64,000 nt of DNA from Desulfobacula sp964636495 (GCA_964636495.1 CAZWSL010000001.1:62001-126000), one strand, 5' to 3'; positions 35,168 to 43,605 are shown, numbered from the stretch's first letter. The notes: generated by a model not told the origin, from the sequence alone. Made by a program: numbers and translations.

Positions 35168-37510
35168 ATGATTGACATTCCAAAGTTTTTTAAACAGGGG
35201 GATATTGCAAAACAGCAACTTCCCCTTGTACCTTTGAGGGATATGGTGCTATTTCCATCCATGACCACTTCCGTGTTTGTGGGCAGGGATAAATCCATAA
35301 ATGCTCTGTCCAAAGCAATGGCAGATGACAAAAGAATTTTTCTAACCAGCCAGAAAGATCCTGAAATTCTGCAGCCTAAAATCCATGATATTTTTCAGAC
35401 TGGTACAGAAGCAAAAATTATTCAGCTTTTACGACTGCCTGATGGTACCGTTAAAGCATTGCTTGAGGGCAGCAGCAGAGGCAGAATCTTAAAATTGTCT
35501 GAAATTAATGATTGTCTTGGTGTTGATTATATAACGCTTTTCGAGGAGCCCATACCCGAAAAATCAAAAGAGGCTGCCATAAGAACTGTGACTGAGGCAT
35601 TTAAAAATTATGCAACTCTTTCAGGAGCCGTATCACAAAATTTTTTTAAAAATCTTAACTCCCTTACGGATAGTGAGTCAAGGTATGTTGATACCATAGC
35701 AAGCCAGATGCCGTTTAAAGTTGCTGAAAAACAAAAACTGCTTGAATGCTGTAATATTGAAGAGAGATTCTTTTTACTGCTTAAATTTATTCAAAAGGAG
35801 ACAGAAGTCTTTGCAATGTCCCAGAAAATAAAAGGCAGAGTAAAAGATCAGATGGAAAAGCTTCAGAAAAAACACTATTTAAATGAGCAGATGCGTGCCA
35901 TCAAAAAAGAGATGGGTGAAGACGGAGGCGATGCGGAATTTCAGGAACTGGAAAACAGGATACGCAGAAAGAAGATGCCAAGAGAAGCAGCTCATGTTGT
36001 CAGGAGGGAATTTAAAAAGCTGAAAATGATGCCTCCCATGTCCTCTGAGGCGACTGTAGTCAGAAACTATATTGACTGTCTCATTTCACTGCCGTGGTTC
36101 AGAAGAAACCAGTCAAAAAATAATCTTGAAAAAGCAGAACAGATTCTTGATCGGGATCACTATGGATTGGAAAAACCAAAAGAGAGAATTCTGGAATATC
36201 TTGCAGTACAGATTCTGGTAAAAAAAATTAAAGGGCCTATTCTCTGCCTTGTCGGGCCTCCTGGTGTTGGTAAAACCTCATTGGTAAAATCTGTAGCAGC
36301 AGCAACCGGACGTTCCTTTGCAAGGATGTCACTTGGAGGCGTCAGAGATGAAGCTGAAATAAGGGGTCATAGACGAACCTATGTTGGAGCCATGCCTGGT
36401 AAGATTATTCAGACTCTTCAGAAAACAGGTTTTAACAATCCGGTGTTCTGTCTTGATGAAATTGATAAAATGACTGCTGATTTCAGAGGAGATCCCTCGT
36501 CTGCTTTACTTGAAGCTCTGGATCCGGAGCAGAATAAAAATTTTAATGATCACTATCTTGAGGTTGATTACGATCTGTCTGAGATCCTTTTTATTACGAC
36601 TGCCAATACTCTTTATGATATCCCCATACCATTGAGGGACAGGATGGAGATCATTCAGATTCCAGGATATACTGAGTATGAGAAAGAGAAGATTGCTAAA
36701 GGATATTTAATACCCAAGCAGTTAAAAGAAAATGGTTTGACAGCTGATGATGCAGCATTTTCTGATAATGCGGTCCGCTTGATAATAAAACAGTATACCA
36801 GAGAGGCCGGTGTTAGAAATTTAGAGAGGGAGATCTCTTCTGTATTGAGAAAAATAGCCAGAGATATTGTTCAAACCAGCAGAAGAAAACGCTACAGAAT
36901 TTCAACAACTCAGGTTTTAAAATATCTTGGGCAACCAAAGTTCAGGAAGAGTATTCTTGAAAAAGAAGATAAAACAGGTATTGTTACAGGTCTTGCATGG
37001 ACTCAGGCAGGAGGTGAGCTTCTTACCATTGAGGCTGTGACAATGCCTGGCAAAGGGAATGTGAATGTCACAGGCAAGCTTGGAGATGTGATGAAAGAAT
37101 CTGCCCAGGCTGCAGTCAGTTTTGTAAGATCAAGGAGCATGGAACTCAATATAAAGGAAGATTTTTATAAAACACTTGATATTCATATTCATGTGCCCGA
37201 AGGTGCGATTCCTAAAGATGGTCCTTCAGCAGGAATATCAATCTGTACAGCTGTTGTTTCTGTTTTAACAGGGAGAAAAGTGTCAAGAAAGGTTGCAATG
37301 ACAGGAGAGATCACCCTGAGGGGAAGAATTCTCCCTGTGGGCGGTTTAAAGGAAAAGCTGATTGCAGCCCATGCCAATGGTATTGAAAGAGTTATTGTTT
37401 CTGAGGAAAATAAAAAAGATATTAAAGAGATTCCAGCCTCAATTCAAAATCAGATGAAGCTGATTTTTGCCGAGGATATGTCCTGCGTATTTGAAAATGC
37501 CCTGCTGTAA
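35168..37510 (+). CDS. lon: ATP-dependent Lon protease
   Basis: A 780-residue protein with LonN domain (PLVPLRDMVLFPSMTTSVFV), a helical linker, AAA+ module with GPPGVGKTS near 363, and the peptidase domain with catalytic Ser near 686 (KDGPSAGISICTA) and the family Lys (GGLKEKLIAAHANG). It degrades damaged and regulatory proteins. It lies 64 bases after clpX, the usual order in many proteobacteria. Convergent with rho. Confidence 0.97.
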   Translation: MIDIPKFFKQGDIAKQQLPLVPLRDMVLFPSMTTSVFVGRDKSINALSKAMADDKRIFLTSQKDPEILQPKIHDIFQTGTEAKIIQLLRLPDGTVKALLEGSSRGRILKLSEINDCLGVDYITLFEEPIPEKSKEAAIRTVTEAFKNYATLSGAVSQNFFKNLNSLTDSESRYVDTIASQMPFKVAEKQKLLECCNIEERFFLLLKFIQKETEVFAMSQKIKGRVKDQMEKLQKKHYLNEQMRAIKKEMGEDGGDAEFQELENRIRRKKMPREAAHVVRREFKKLKMMPPMSSEATVVRNYIDCLISLPWFRRNQSKNNLEKAEQILDRDHYGLEKPKERILEYLAVQILVKKIKGPILCLVGPPGVGKTSLVKSVAAATGRSFARMSLGGVRDEAEIRGHRRTYVGAMPGKIIQTLQKTGFNNPVFCLDEIDKMTADFRGDPSSALLEALDPEQNKNFNDHYLEVDYDLSEILFITTANTLYDIPIPLRDRMEIIQIPGYTEYEKEKIAKGYLIPKQLKENGLTADDAAFSDNAVRLIIKQYTREAGVRNLEREISSVLRKIARDIVQTSRRKRYRISTTQVLKYLGQPKFRKSILEKEDKTGIVTGLAWTQAGGELLTIEAVTMPGKGNVNVTGKLGDVMKESAQAAVSFVRSRSMELNIKEDFYKTLDIHIHVPEGAIPKDGPSAGISICTAVVSVLTGRKVSRKVAMTGEITLRGRILPVGGLKEKLIAAHANGIERVIVSEENKKDIKEIPASIQNQMKLIFAEDMSCVFENALL

Positions 37511-37558
37511 TCTTCATCTTGACCATACATGAGCTGATCTGCTGTTATGACCCGTTGC

Positions 37559-38629
37559 TTAAGATGTGAGAAGTGATAGAAAACGTGTCATGGCAGATTG
37601 TTCATCCATTGTGGCAATACTTCTTCTTACAGCGACTATTTCATCATATTCATCACTATCCATGAGCAGATCTTCTTTCCTTGTACCGGATTTGTTGATA
37701 TTAATTGCAGGCCAGATTCTATGTTCGGCACACTCACGTGAAAGAAACAGGTCCATATTTCCGGTTCCTTTAAATTCCTGATAGATGATATCATCCATAC
37801 GGCTCCCTGTGTTAACAAGTATTGTGGCGATAATTGTCAGAGAACCTCCATTTTCAAGTTTTCGGGCAGCTCCAAAAATTTTTCTGGGAAACTCCATTGC
37901 ATTGGCTCCAAGTCCGCCGCTCAATGTTTTTCCATGTGAGTCTGTTTTTGCATTGAATGCTCTTGTCATCCTGGTCAAAGAGTCGATAAATACAACCGCA
38001 TCTTGTCCGATTTCCGCACACCTTATGGCCGTGTGCATGGCAAGGCGTGTCATGCGCATATGCTGACTGATCTGTTGGTCAGCTGAAGAGTAGAGGACAT
38101 TGGCTTTTTTGATACCCCTTTGAAAATCTGTCACCTCTTCCGGCCTTTCATCCACAAGCAGGATAAAAACTTTTGTTTCTGGATGGTTTTGTACCACTGA
38201 ATTTGCCATATGCTGAAGTATGGTTGTCTTGCCGGATTTTGGAGGTGCAATAATCAGTCCTCTCTGCCCCATGCCAATGGGAGTTATCATATCCAGTGCT
38301 TTTCCGGTATAATCATCATCATTCTGGGTAAGGTAATAGCGTTCAAAAGGGTTGATGCTGACCTGGTCCTGAAGCAGAGGAGTATTTTGAAAATCTTCAA
38401 ATGGAAGCCCATTTATAGTCTCTATCTGGACTAATGCAAGGTTTGGGTTATTAGACCCTTTCTGTTCACCAAAGCCCTCTATGAAACTGCCCTCTTTTAA
38501 GTCCAGTTTTCTAATTAAACTTATGGGGACATATGTATTTTCAGGTTTGGGTTTAAAATTTTCTTCTATATTCCTTAAAAAACCAAACCCTTTATCCATA
38601 ATTTCAAGGTGTCCGTGTACAGGGTTCAT
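37559..38629 (-). CDS. rho: Transcription termination factor Rho, short form lacking the N-terminal domain
   Basis: A 356-residue Rho. It has the OSB/CSD RNA-binding domain (GHLEIMDKGFGFLRNIEENF, residues 6-25, keeping the F-G-F core), P-loop PPKSGKTT (129-136), Walker B AVVFIDSLTR, Q-loop/R-loop regions (LSGGLGANAMEFPRK) and EFKGTGNMDLFLSR. Compared with typical Rho of 410-420 residues it lacks about 50 N-terminal residues, the small helical Rho_N domain. There is no in-frame upstream start to restore it. Catalytic residues look intact, so it is probably active. A ribosome site AAGGAG lies upstream of the ATG. A second full-length rho may exist elsewhere. Confidence 0.9.
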   Translation of the reverse strand: MNPVHGHLEIMDKGFGFLRNIEENFKPKPENTYVPISLIRKLDLKEGSFIEGFGEQKGSNNPNLALVQIETINGLPFEDFQNTPLLQDQVSINPFERYYLTQNDDDYTGKALDMITPIGMGQRGLIIAPPKSGKTTILQHMANSVVQNHPETKVFILLVDERPEEVTDFQRGIKKANVLYSSADQQISQHMRMTRLAMHTAIRCAEIGQDAVVFIDSLTRMTRAFNAKTDSHGKTLSGGLGANAMEFPRKIFGAARKLENGGSLTIIATILVNTGSRMDDIIYQEFKGTGNMDLFLSRECAEHRIWPAININKSGTRKEDLLMDSDEYDEIVAVRRSIATMDEQSAMTRFLSLLTS

Positions 38630-38850
38630 TTAAACACTCCTTAAATATAAATCAGGACAAAAAAAGATTGAAGATTGATTGTCATACAATTCGTTGAGTC
38701 AAAACTGATTCAAGTTTTCTGGGAAAAATATTGAATCATTGTGTGTCCTAGATTTTGTATATCATTTTAAATTTTGCTTTGCAAGTAAGGTTAAAAAAAT
38801 ACTCAATTTTTACTATGGTAACTACCCTGTTAAAAAAACACATTTTTTGC

Positions 38851-38879
38851 TTGACACAATTTTGTATTATTGATATAAG
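38851..38879 (+). promoter_or_regulatory. Strong sigma-70 promoter for tRNA-Val/tRNA-Asp
   Basis: TTGACA at 38851-38856, a 17-base spacer, then TATAAG at 38874-38879, about 14 bases before the tRNA-Val 5' end. This is one of the best consensus promoters in the window. Confidence 0.8.
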
Positions 38880-38893
38880 TCGTCTTGTTTTTC

Positions 38894-38969
38894 GGGCGAT
38901 TAACTCAGTTGGGAGAGTGCAACCCTTACAAGGTTGAAGTCGCAGGTTCAAGCCCTGCATCGCCCACCA
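38894..38969 (+). tRNA. tRNA-Val (anticodon TAC)
   Basis: Acceptor GGGCGAT/ATCGCCC, anticodon loop CTTACAA with TAC, T arm GCAGGTTCAAGCCCTGC and encoded CCA. Followed 14 bases later by tRNA-Asp, with a shared promoter and terminator. Confidence 0.96.
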
Positions 38970-38983
38970 AAAATGAAGGGTTC

Positions 38984-39061
38984 GGGGGTGTAGTTCAGTT
39001 TGGTTAGAACGCTTGCCTGTCACGCAAGAGGTCGCGAGTTCGAGTCTCGTCACTCCCGCCA
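38984..39061 (+). tRNA. tRNA-Asp (anticodon GTC)
   Basis: Acceptor GGGGGTG/CACTCCC with discriminator G (typical of tRNA-Asp), anticodon loop CTGTCAC with GTC, T arm CGCGAGTTCGAGTCTCG and encoded CCA. It is the last gene before an accessory patch, and tRNA 3' ends are common integration sites. Confidence 0.96.
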
Positions 39062-39073
39062 CTTATAACAAGG

Positions 39074-39108
39074 CTTTCAGCGCTTTGCTGAAAGTTTTTT
39101 ATTTTTTT
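39074..39108 (+). terminator. Rho-independent terminator after tRNA-Asp
   Basis: CTTTCAGC and GCTGAAAG pair around a five-base loop (39074-39094), followed by TTTTTTATTTTTTTT. It ends the tRNA-Val/tRNA-Asp transcript. Confidence 0.85.
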
Positions 39109-39147
39109 TGATGAAGATTTAAGGTCCAACTCTTCATATTTTGCAAA

Positions 39148-39378
39148 ATGAGCGATAAAAAAAGCAATCCCTGTTCATTTTTGTCGGAAAAGGGATGTTC
39201 GGTATATGAAAGCAGACCCTATTCATGCCGTGCATATCCTTTTGAGCCGACCATGCAAGAGGAAAAAGGTGATGAATGCACCATCACAAGCTTTGTTGTC
39301 CGCCATGGGGATGGCAGATTCCGCCATCATGATCACAATCGCAGTTACGACCACAGGCACAGGGTAAGAAATTATTAA
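39148..39378 (+). pseudogene. Fragment of a YkgJ-like cysteine-cluster protein
   Basis: Seventy-six codons. The first 35 (NPCSFLSEKGCSVYESRPYS, then CRAYPFEP) match the second half of YkgJ-type zinc/iron-binding domains, for example the intact copy at 55469. The first half with the C-x3-CC motif is absent and the in-frame upstream sequence stops within 40 bases. The tail after residue 50 is a histidine/arginine-rich run unlike the family, so the 3' end is probably fused to foreign sequence. Most likely a decaying remnant, possibly broken when the adjoining GC-richer segment arrived. Confidence 0.6.
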
Positions 39379-39399
39379 CCCCGATATTTCGTGAAATCC

Positions 39400-39455
39400 A
39401 AAAAAAATGAGACCCGTTGAAATCCGGGAGTGTTTATGCCCCGCATTTCACGGGT
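39400..39455 (-). terminator. Rho-independent terminator overlapping the MFS gene end
   Basis: On the minus strand ACCCGTGAAATGCGGG pairs with CCCGGATTTCAACGGGT, then ATTTTTTTT follows. The MFS stop codon (39434-39436) lies in the loop, so the last codons of the gene also form the terminator stem. Confidence 0.75.
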
Positions 39456-40612
39456 TTCTCCTTTTTTTTAGGGTTCACCCGGGGTTTTATTTTTATCAGT
39501 TGAACAAGGCACAGGGATACAAAACTGAGCACGGCGCCCCCGATAAAAGGAATTTTATAATCAATCATCCATAAATATCCCCCCAGGACAGGCAGGGCAA
39601 CAGCTGCGATGTGATTAATGGTAAATCCCACGGCAGCACTCGGGGCGATATCCTCTGGTTCAGCAATTTTCTGGAAATAAGTACCGATGCCGATACTGAA
39701 GTTGAATATCACATGGTCGGTGATATAAAGAAAAACCACGAGGATTTTTGATTCAACAAAAGCGTATGAAATAAAAACCAGGATCAAAAGAAGGTATTCC
39801 ACGCTCAGTATCCTTCTCTCCCCGAACCGCACAATGGCTTTTCCGACATAGGGGCTGACAAAATAATTGATCGTGCTGTTGAGCAGAAACAATAAAGAGA
39901 TATCACGGACGGTAAACCCGAATTTCTGAACAAGTAAGAATACTGCAAAAGCGATAAAGATCTGCCTTCGCGCCCCACCCAGGAAAGTGAGCACATAATA
40001 GAGCCAGTATGCTTTTTTAATGACGATTTTTTCCTGCTGGGGAGTGATGTTATTCCGGGTGGGATTTTTTGTCAGCATGTAAAAGCACATCCCGACGATG
40101 GCGCTGCCGAATATCATGTAGATGTGAATATTGGACATCCACAGGGCCAGAAAATAGATAATGATGCTGACGGCAACGCTTGTGGCCGCCCCAAAGCTGA
40201 TCTGCCTCCCGATCACGATGGGGGCCGTATTTTCATCAAAATACTGGAGCGTTAAGGACTGTCTTGTTGTCTCATAATAATGAAAACCAACACTCGATAC
40301 GATTGTTGTCAGGATCAGGCCCGGGAATGAGGGCAGAAGCCCTGTTGCAAAAAGGCCTGCACCCAGTAACATTACGGACAGTGCGGACAGCCTGTGCTCC
40401 TTTATCAGCAGGAGTATGAAAATAACCAAAAGGGCCAGAAATCCCGGGATTTCCCGGACCGACTGAAGAATCCCCATGTGATAGCCTTCAAGCCCCACCG
40501 TGTTGACCACGAAATTATCGAACAGGATACTCCAGGTATGAAAACCCATGGTCGTGCAAATGGTTAATATGATCAGATAATAATACATCCCATCCTGTCT
40601 GTAATTTTTCAT
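39434..40612 (-). CDS. Major facilitator superfamily transporter
   Basis: A 392-residue polytopic membrane protein with about 12 hydrophobic segments (for example YYLIILTICTTMGFHTW at the start and ISLLFLLNSTINYFVSPYVG in the second half). A central basic loop (ARRQIF) and a lysine-rich end (KKKEKPVKCGA) point inwards. No substrate can be assigned. The start at 40612 has AGGA 8 bases upstream; an earlier codon at 40675 would run into the divergent regulator's promoter. GC content is visibly higher than in the flanking genes. Divergent from, and probably regulated by, the AraC-type gene at 40699. Confidence 0.85.
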   Translation of the reverse strand: MKNYRQDGMYYYLIILTICTTMGFHTWSILFDNFVVNTVGLEGYHMGILQSVREIPGFLALLVIFILLLIKEHRLSALSVMLLGAGLFATGLLPSFPGLILTTIVSSVGFHYYETTRQSLTLQYFDENTAPIVIGRQISFGAATSVAVSIIIYFLALWMSNIHIYMIFGSAIVGMCFYMLTKNPTRNNITPQQEKIVIKKAYWLYYVLTFLGGARRQIFIAFAVFLLVQKFGFTVRDISLLFLLNSTINYFVSPYVGKAIVRFGERRILSVEYLLLILVFISYAFVESKILVVFLYITDHVIFNFSIGIGTYFQKIAEPEDIAPSAAVGFTINHIAAVALPVLGGYLWMIDYKIPFIGGAVLSFVSLCLVQLIKIKPRVNPKKKEKPVKCGA

Positions 40613-40698
40613 GCTGTGTTCCTGCTTTTTATTCCGTGGTAAACGACATTTTCCATTTCTATTGACATACCACACAATTCAAAGCTATTACTTGCGCT

Positions 40699-41502
40699 AT
40701 GAAGACAAAAAATATCTCAAAAGGGACAAAAAGAGATTCCAGTGACGACATTGAAGACCTGATGCGGATTCCCAGGCCGGTTGTCACCATGTCAAAGGAA
40801 TACCCCAACGGCCATCTCATTGAGTTTCACCAGCACGAACGGTCCCAGCTTCTCTATGCATCATCAGGCGTGATGACGGTTGAAACAAAGAGCAGCATCT
40901 GGGTGGTTCCGCCGCTTCGTGCAGTCTGGATACCGGCCGGGACCCGGCACCGGATCAAAGTTACCGGGCACCTTTACATGCGCACACTTTATATCCTTCC
41001 CGACCACTGGCCTTCGGCCCCCCAGGAATGTTGTGTGGTTTCGGTTTCTCCTTTGTTAAAGGAACTTATTCTGCACGCGGTGGGTCTTGCTAAACTTTAT
41101 CCGTCGGGCAGTCCTGAAGAGAGGATCATGGACGTCATCCTTGACCAGATCCGCAATATGGATGTAAAGCCGCTGAACTTTGACATCCCCAAAGAAGAAA
41201 GACTCAAACGGATTTTCAAGGGCTTGTCTGAAAACCCAGGGGATAAAAAGACACTTGATGAGTGGGGTAAGAAAATCGGTGCCACAAAAAGGACGTTAAC
41301 GCGGCTTTTTCAATCGGAAACCGGTATGAGTTTCGGCCAGTGGCGCCAGCAGATCAGGATCCTGGAATCTTTAAAACGCCTGGCCGTGGATGAACCGGTT
41401 ACCAGTATTGCCATTGATCTTGGATATGACAGCCCCAGTGCCTTTATTTCCATGTTCAAAAAGGCCATGGGCAGTACACCGGGGCAGTATTATTCTTCAT
41501 GA
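40699..41502 (+). CDS. AraC-family regulator with N-terminal cupin domain
   Basis: A 267-residue regulator. Residues 30-120 form a cupin-like sensing domain (HLIEFHQHERSQLLYASSGV and WIPAGTRHRIKVTG). The C-terminal 100 residues hold two helix-turn-helix units (TLDEWGKKIGATKRTLTRLF and TSIAIDLGYDSPSAFISMFK, followed by the typical MGSTPGQYY). A TTGACA (40662-40667)/CTATTA (40685-40690) promoter would start transcription only a few bases before the ATG and there is no ribosome site, so the mRNA may be leaderless. GC-rich like the divergent MFS gene; the pair is a likely transferred cassette. Confidence 0.88.
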   Translation: MKTKNISKGTKRDSSDDIEDLMRIPRPVVTMSKEYPNGHLIEFHQHERSQLLYASSGVMTVETKSSIWVVPPLRAVWIPAGTRHRIKVTGHLYMRTLYILPDHWPSAPQECCVVSVSPLLKELILHAVGLAKLYPSGSPEERIMDVILDQIRNMDVKPLNFDIPKEERLKRIFKGLSENPGDKKTLDEWGKKIGATKRTLTRLFQSETGMSFGQWRQQIRILESLKRLAVDEPVTSIAIDLGYDSPSAFISMFKKAMGSTPGQYYSS

Positions 41503-41515
41503 AGCAACATCGACA

Positions 41516-41887
41516 TCACCCATCTGTTTCCAGATCTACATCATAAAACGCGACATGCCGGCATTGATGCCGAAAATGGTGATCTGAATTAATTTGTTGA
41601 TTTACGGGCAGCAGCGAAGGGCTTCTTTTTACCGCAGCAAGCTTCCCCTCACGAACTGCATCATTTTGCTGTACACAGCCAAGATAGACAAGACCCCGGA
41701 CAATGTTGCAGGCGGCGAGCTCATCATCGAGATCGGCACATTTATTGGCAGCATCAAGTGCTTTCATAAGAGAATCGTAAAGTGGGTGCACGGGCCGAAC
41801 AGCCAGTTCTGCCAGTGTCTGTTTTCCACTGTTGGATATCACTCTTTTTATTGCAATAAGTTTTGCTGCAAGAGAATTGGACAGCAA
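41516..41887 (-). CDS. Unrecognised reading frame, possible gene remnant
   Basis: An open frame of 123 codons starting with TTG, reading LAAKLIAIKRVISNSGKQTL and then helical, alanine-rich sequence with CADLDDELAACNIVRGLVYL. I do not recognise a family. The frame continues 14 codons upstream of the TTG without a proper start or ribosome site. Its codon use is plausible, so it may be the tail of a degraded gene rather than random. It lies in the accessory patch between the AraC gene and the small sulfite reductase. Confidence 0.3.
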   Translation of the reverse strand: MLSNSLAAKLIAIKRVISNSGKQTLAELAVRPVHPLYDSLMKALDAANKCADLDDELAACNIVRGLVYLGCVQQNDAVREGKLAAVKRSPSLLPVNQQINSDHHFRHQCRHVAFYDVDLETDG

Positions 41888-41893
41888 CCGTTG

Positions 41894-41916
41894 AAGGCCA
41901 CGTGCCTTTTTTTTAA
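41894..41916 (+). terminator. Possible short terminator hairpin
   Basis: AAGGC and GCCTT pair around CACGT and are followed by a run of T. The stem is only five pairs, and the nearest plus-strand gene ends 390 bases upstream, so the function is doubtful. Confidence 0.3.
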
Positions 41917-42048
41917 TTCTTTCCTAACTGACAATCTGATTTAAGTGGGATAAGAGATTACGAAAAGAACTGTTAAGGCTTTACTCCTCTAAAAGTTGAG
42001 TATATAAACAGATAAAAATATGGATTTTGATAAAAGGAGTTCAGAAGT

Positions 42049-42669
42049 ATGAATAAAAAATCAAATGTTGTCAGTATTACTGTTCTTTTGCCAGCTGGAA
42101 GATTACCTATTGATATGATGAAGACAACCCATAAGCTGGCTGCGCAATATGGCTTTAATATCTATTTTTCCCTGATGCAGAATATGCGTTTGATTGATGT
42201 ACCAGAAGCTTATGTTGATGAAGTTAAAAAGGAACTTGCAAACCTTGGTGCTGATTTTAAAAGCCCTGGCAAATTTCCAATTCCCCGGATTTGCATTGGA
42301 AAACCCCATTGTAATCTTGGTATTATAGATACTGAGGAGATCAGTAATAAAATTATGGACCGTTTTTCCAACAAAGAAAAGACAAAGGCAAAATTTAAAA
42401 TATCCATAGCGGGTTGTTCAGTGGGGTGTGCCTGGACAAAAATAACAGATATCTCTGTTATGGCGACACGTAGTGGTTACAGTGTGTATGCCGGTGGAAA
42501 AGGTGGATATAATCCCAAATTTGCAAAACGAATAAAGTTTAAAGCAACTGAAGAAGACGTTTTGGATTGTATTGAAAAACTAGTGGATTTTCACGATCGG
42601 AAAACAAAAAATAAAATGCGAATGTGCAAATTGCTTGATCATCCACAATTTCCATTTTCAGAAATTTAA
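42049..42669 (+). CDS. Small siroheme/[4Fe-4S] sulfite- or nitrite-reductase-like protein
   Basis: A 206-residue protein with Cys82, Cys88 (ICIGKPHC), Cys123 and Cys127 (AGCSVGC). This C-x5-C...C-x3-C set binds the coupled siroheme-[4Fe-4S] centre in sulfite and nitrite reductases. The preceding half is the ferredoxin-like half-domain (YFSLMQNMRLIDVPEAYVDE). Its length and motifs resemble the low-molecular-mass assimilatory-type sulfite reductase (about 218 residues) described in Desulfovibrio vulgaris. It should reduce sulfite by six electrons, perhaps for assimilation; the electron donor is unknown. Ribosome site AAGGAG precedes the ATG. It stands alone. Confidence 0.8.
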   Translation: MNKKSNVVSITVLLPAGRLPIDMMKTTHKLAAQYGFNIYFSLMQNMRLIDVPEAYVDEVKKELANLGADFKSPGKFPIPRICIGKPHCNLGIIDTEEISNKIMDRFSNKEKTKAKFKISIAGCSVGCAWTKITDISVMATRSGYSVYAGGKGGYNPKFAKRIKFKATEEDVLDCIEKLVDFHDRKTKNKMRMCKLLDHPQFPFSEI

Positions 42670-42781
42670 GGCATCAGATTTCATATTTGAAATAGTTTCC
42701 ACCATACCATAATAAAACTATAGTACTGACAATTTTTTAGGAGCTGATATTTTCCAGGCTTGAAATAAAATTATTTCCATC

Positions 42782-42810
42782 TTGACAAAATTCAAAAAGA
42801 CATTTAATTA
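42782..42810 (+). promoter_or_regulatory. Promoter upstream of the damaged kinase gene
   Basis: TTGACA (42782-42787), a 17-base spacer and TAATTA (42805-42810), about 100 bases upstream of the ATG at 42911. It suggests the locus was once expressed from its own promoter. Confidence 0.45.
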
Positions 42811-42910
42811 TTTCTCTTGATCCCCTGATGGTTAAGTGGTGGTAATAAGAAAAACATCTATAAAGATTAAATTAATGCAGTGAACCTTTTTGTTTCGAAT
42901 TATTGAGAGG

Positions 42911-43605
42911 ATGGATATGACTGAATCAAAATATTCAAAACGAGCTGAAACGCTTATTCGCGATGAAATAGCGGCGTTGGCATCGACGACTTAACCCCGG
43001 AAGTTTTTGCCCGCTATCCAGTGATGTTATTGAGTTCCGATGATAGCAATCGACAGATATCCAAGGCCAATGACTTGGGTATTGATGAGACCATGATAAA
43101 GCCGGTTAAACGTCAAGAGCTAAAAGAGATATTTCAAACACCCATGAAAAAAATGATGTTGGCCGGGAAAAAAGTCACCGATGCAGTCCCAAAAAATGTG
43201 TTCCCAAACCAGAAAGCATTGAAAATACTTGTTTTAGAAGATGCCCTTGAGAACCAATTTGTTATTAGAGCCTACCTGAAAAAGACTCCTCACCGTATAG
43301 ATATGGTGGAAAATGGTAAGGAAGGGTTTGAAAAATTTGTTCAAGAGCATTACGATTTAATTCTTATGGATATGCAAATGCCTGTTATGGACGGTTATGT
43401 AACGACTCAAGAGATTCGAAAATGGGAGCGAAAAAACAAAAAAAAACCGATTCCAATCATCGCTTTAACAGCCTATGCACAGCAAGGAGATCGGCAGAAA
43501 TGTTTAAATGCGGGATGTAATGATTATCTTTCCAAGCCAGTCCGGAAACAAGATCTGTTAGATATTGTTGCAAAGTACAGCAAATCTGTTTCAAAGACTG
43601 CTTAA
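42911..43605 (+). pseudogene. Deletion remnant of a hybrid histidine kinase/response regulator
   Basis: The ATG at 42911 opens a frame of 27 codons (MDMTESKYSKRAETLIRDEI, then AALASTT) that stops at 42992. In another frame coding-like sequence begins near 42970 (GIDDLTPEVFARYPVMLLSS), the last third of a receiver domain ending MIKPVKRQELKE. It runs on into a complete second receiver domain (KILVLEDALEN, the acceptor Asp in LILMDMQMPVMDG, IIALTA, YLSKPVRKQD) and stops at 43605. The PAS/kinase core is absent. The simplest reading is an internal deletion with a frame change. No ribosome site serves the second part, though it could be made as a small response regulator from ATG 43021. Confidence 0.7.

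Noticed and set aside
39272..39370. A small frame (MNAPSQALLSAMGMADSAIM...) overlapping the YkgJ fragment
   Set aside because: It is only about 31 codons, overlaps a recognisable fragment in another frame and has an indistinct ribosome site. It could be the tail of a foreign gene but cannot be supported.
42964..43020. Simple sequencing frameshift as the cause of the broken kinase
   Set aside because: A single frameshift would leave the kinase core in another frame; none of it is present between the two parts, so a deletion is needed.
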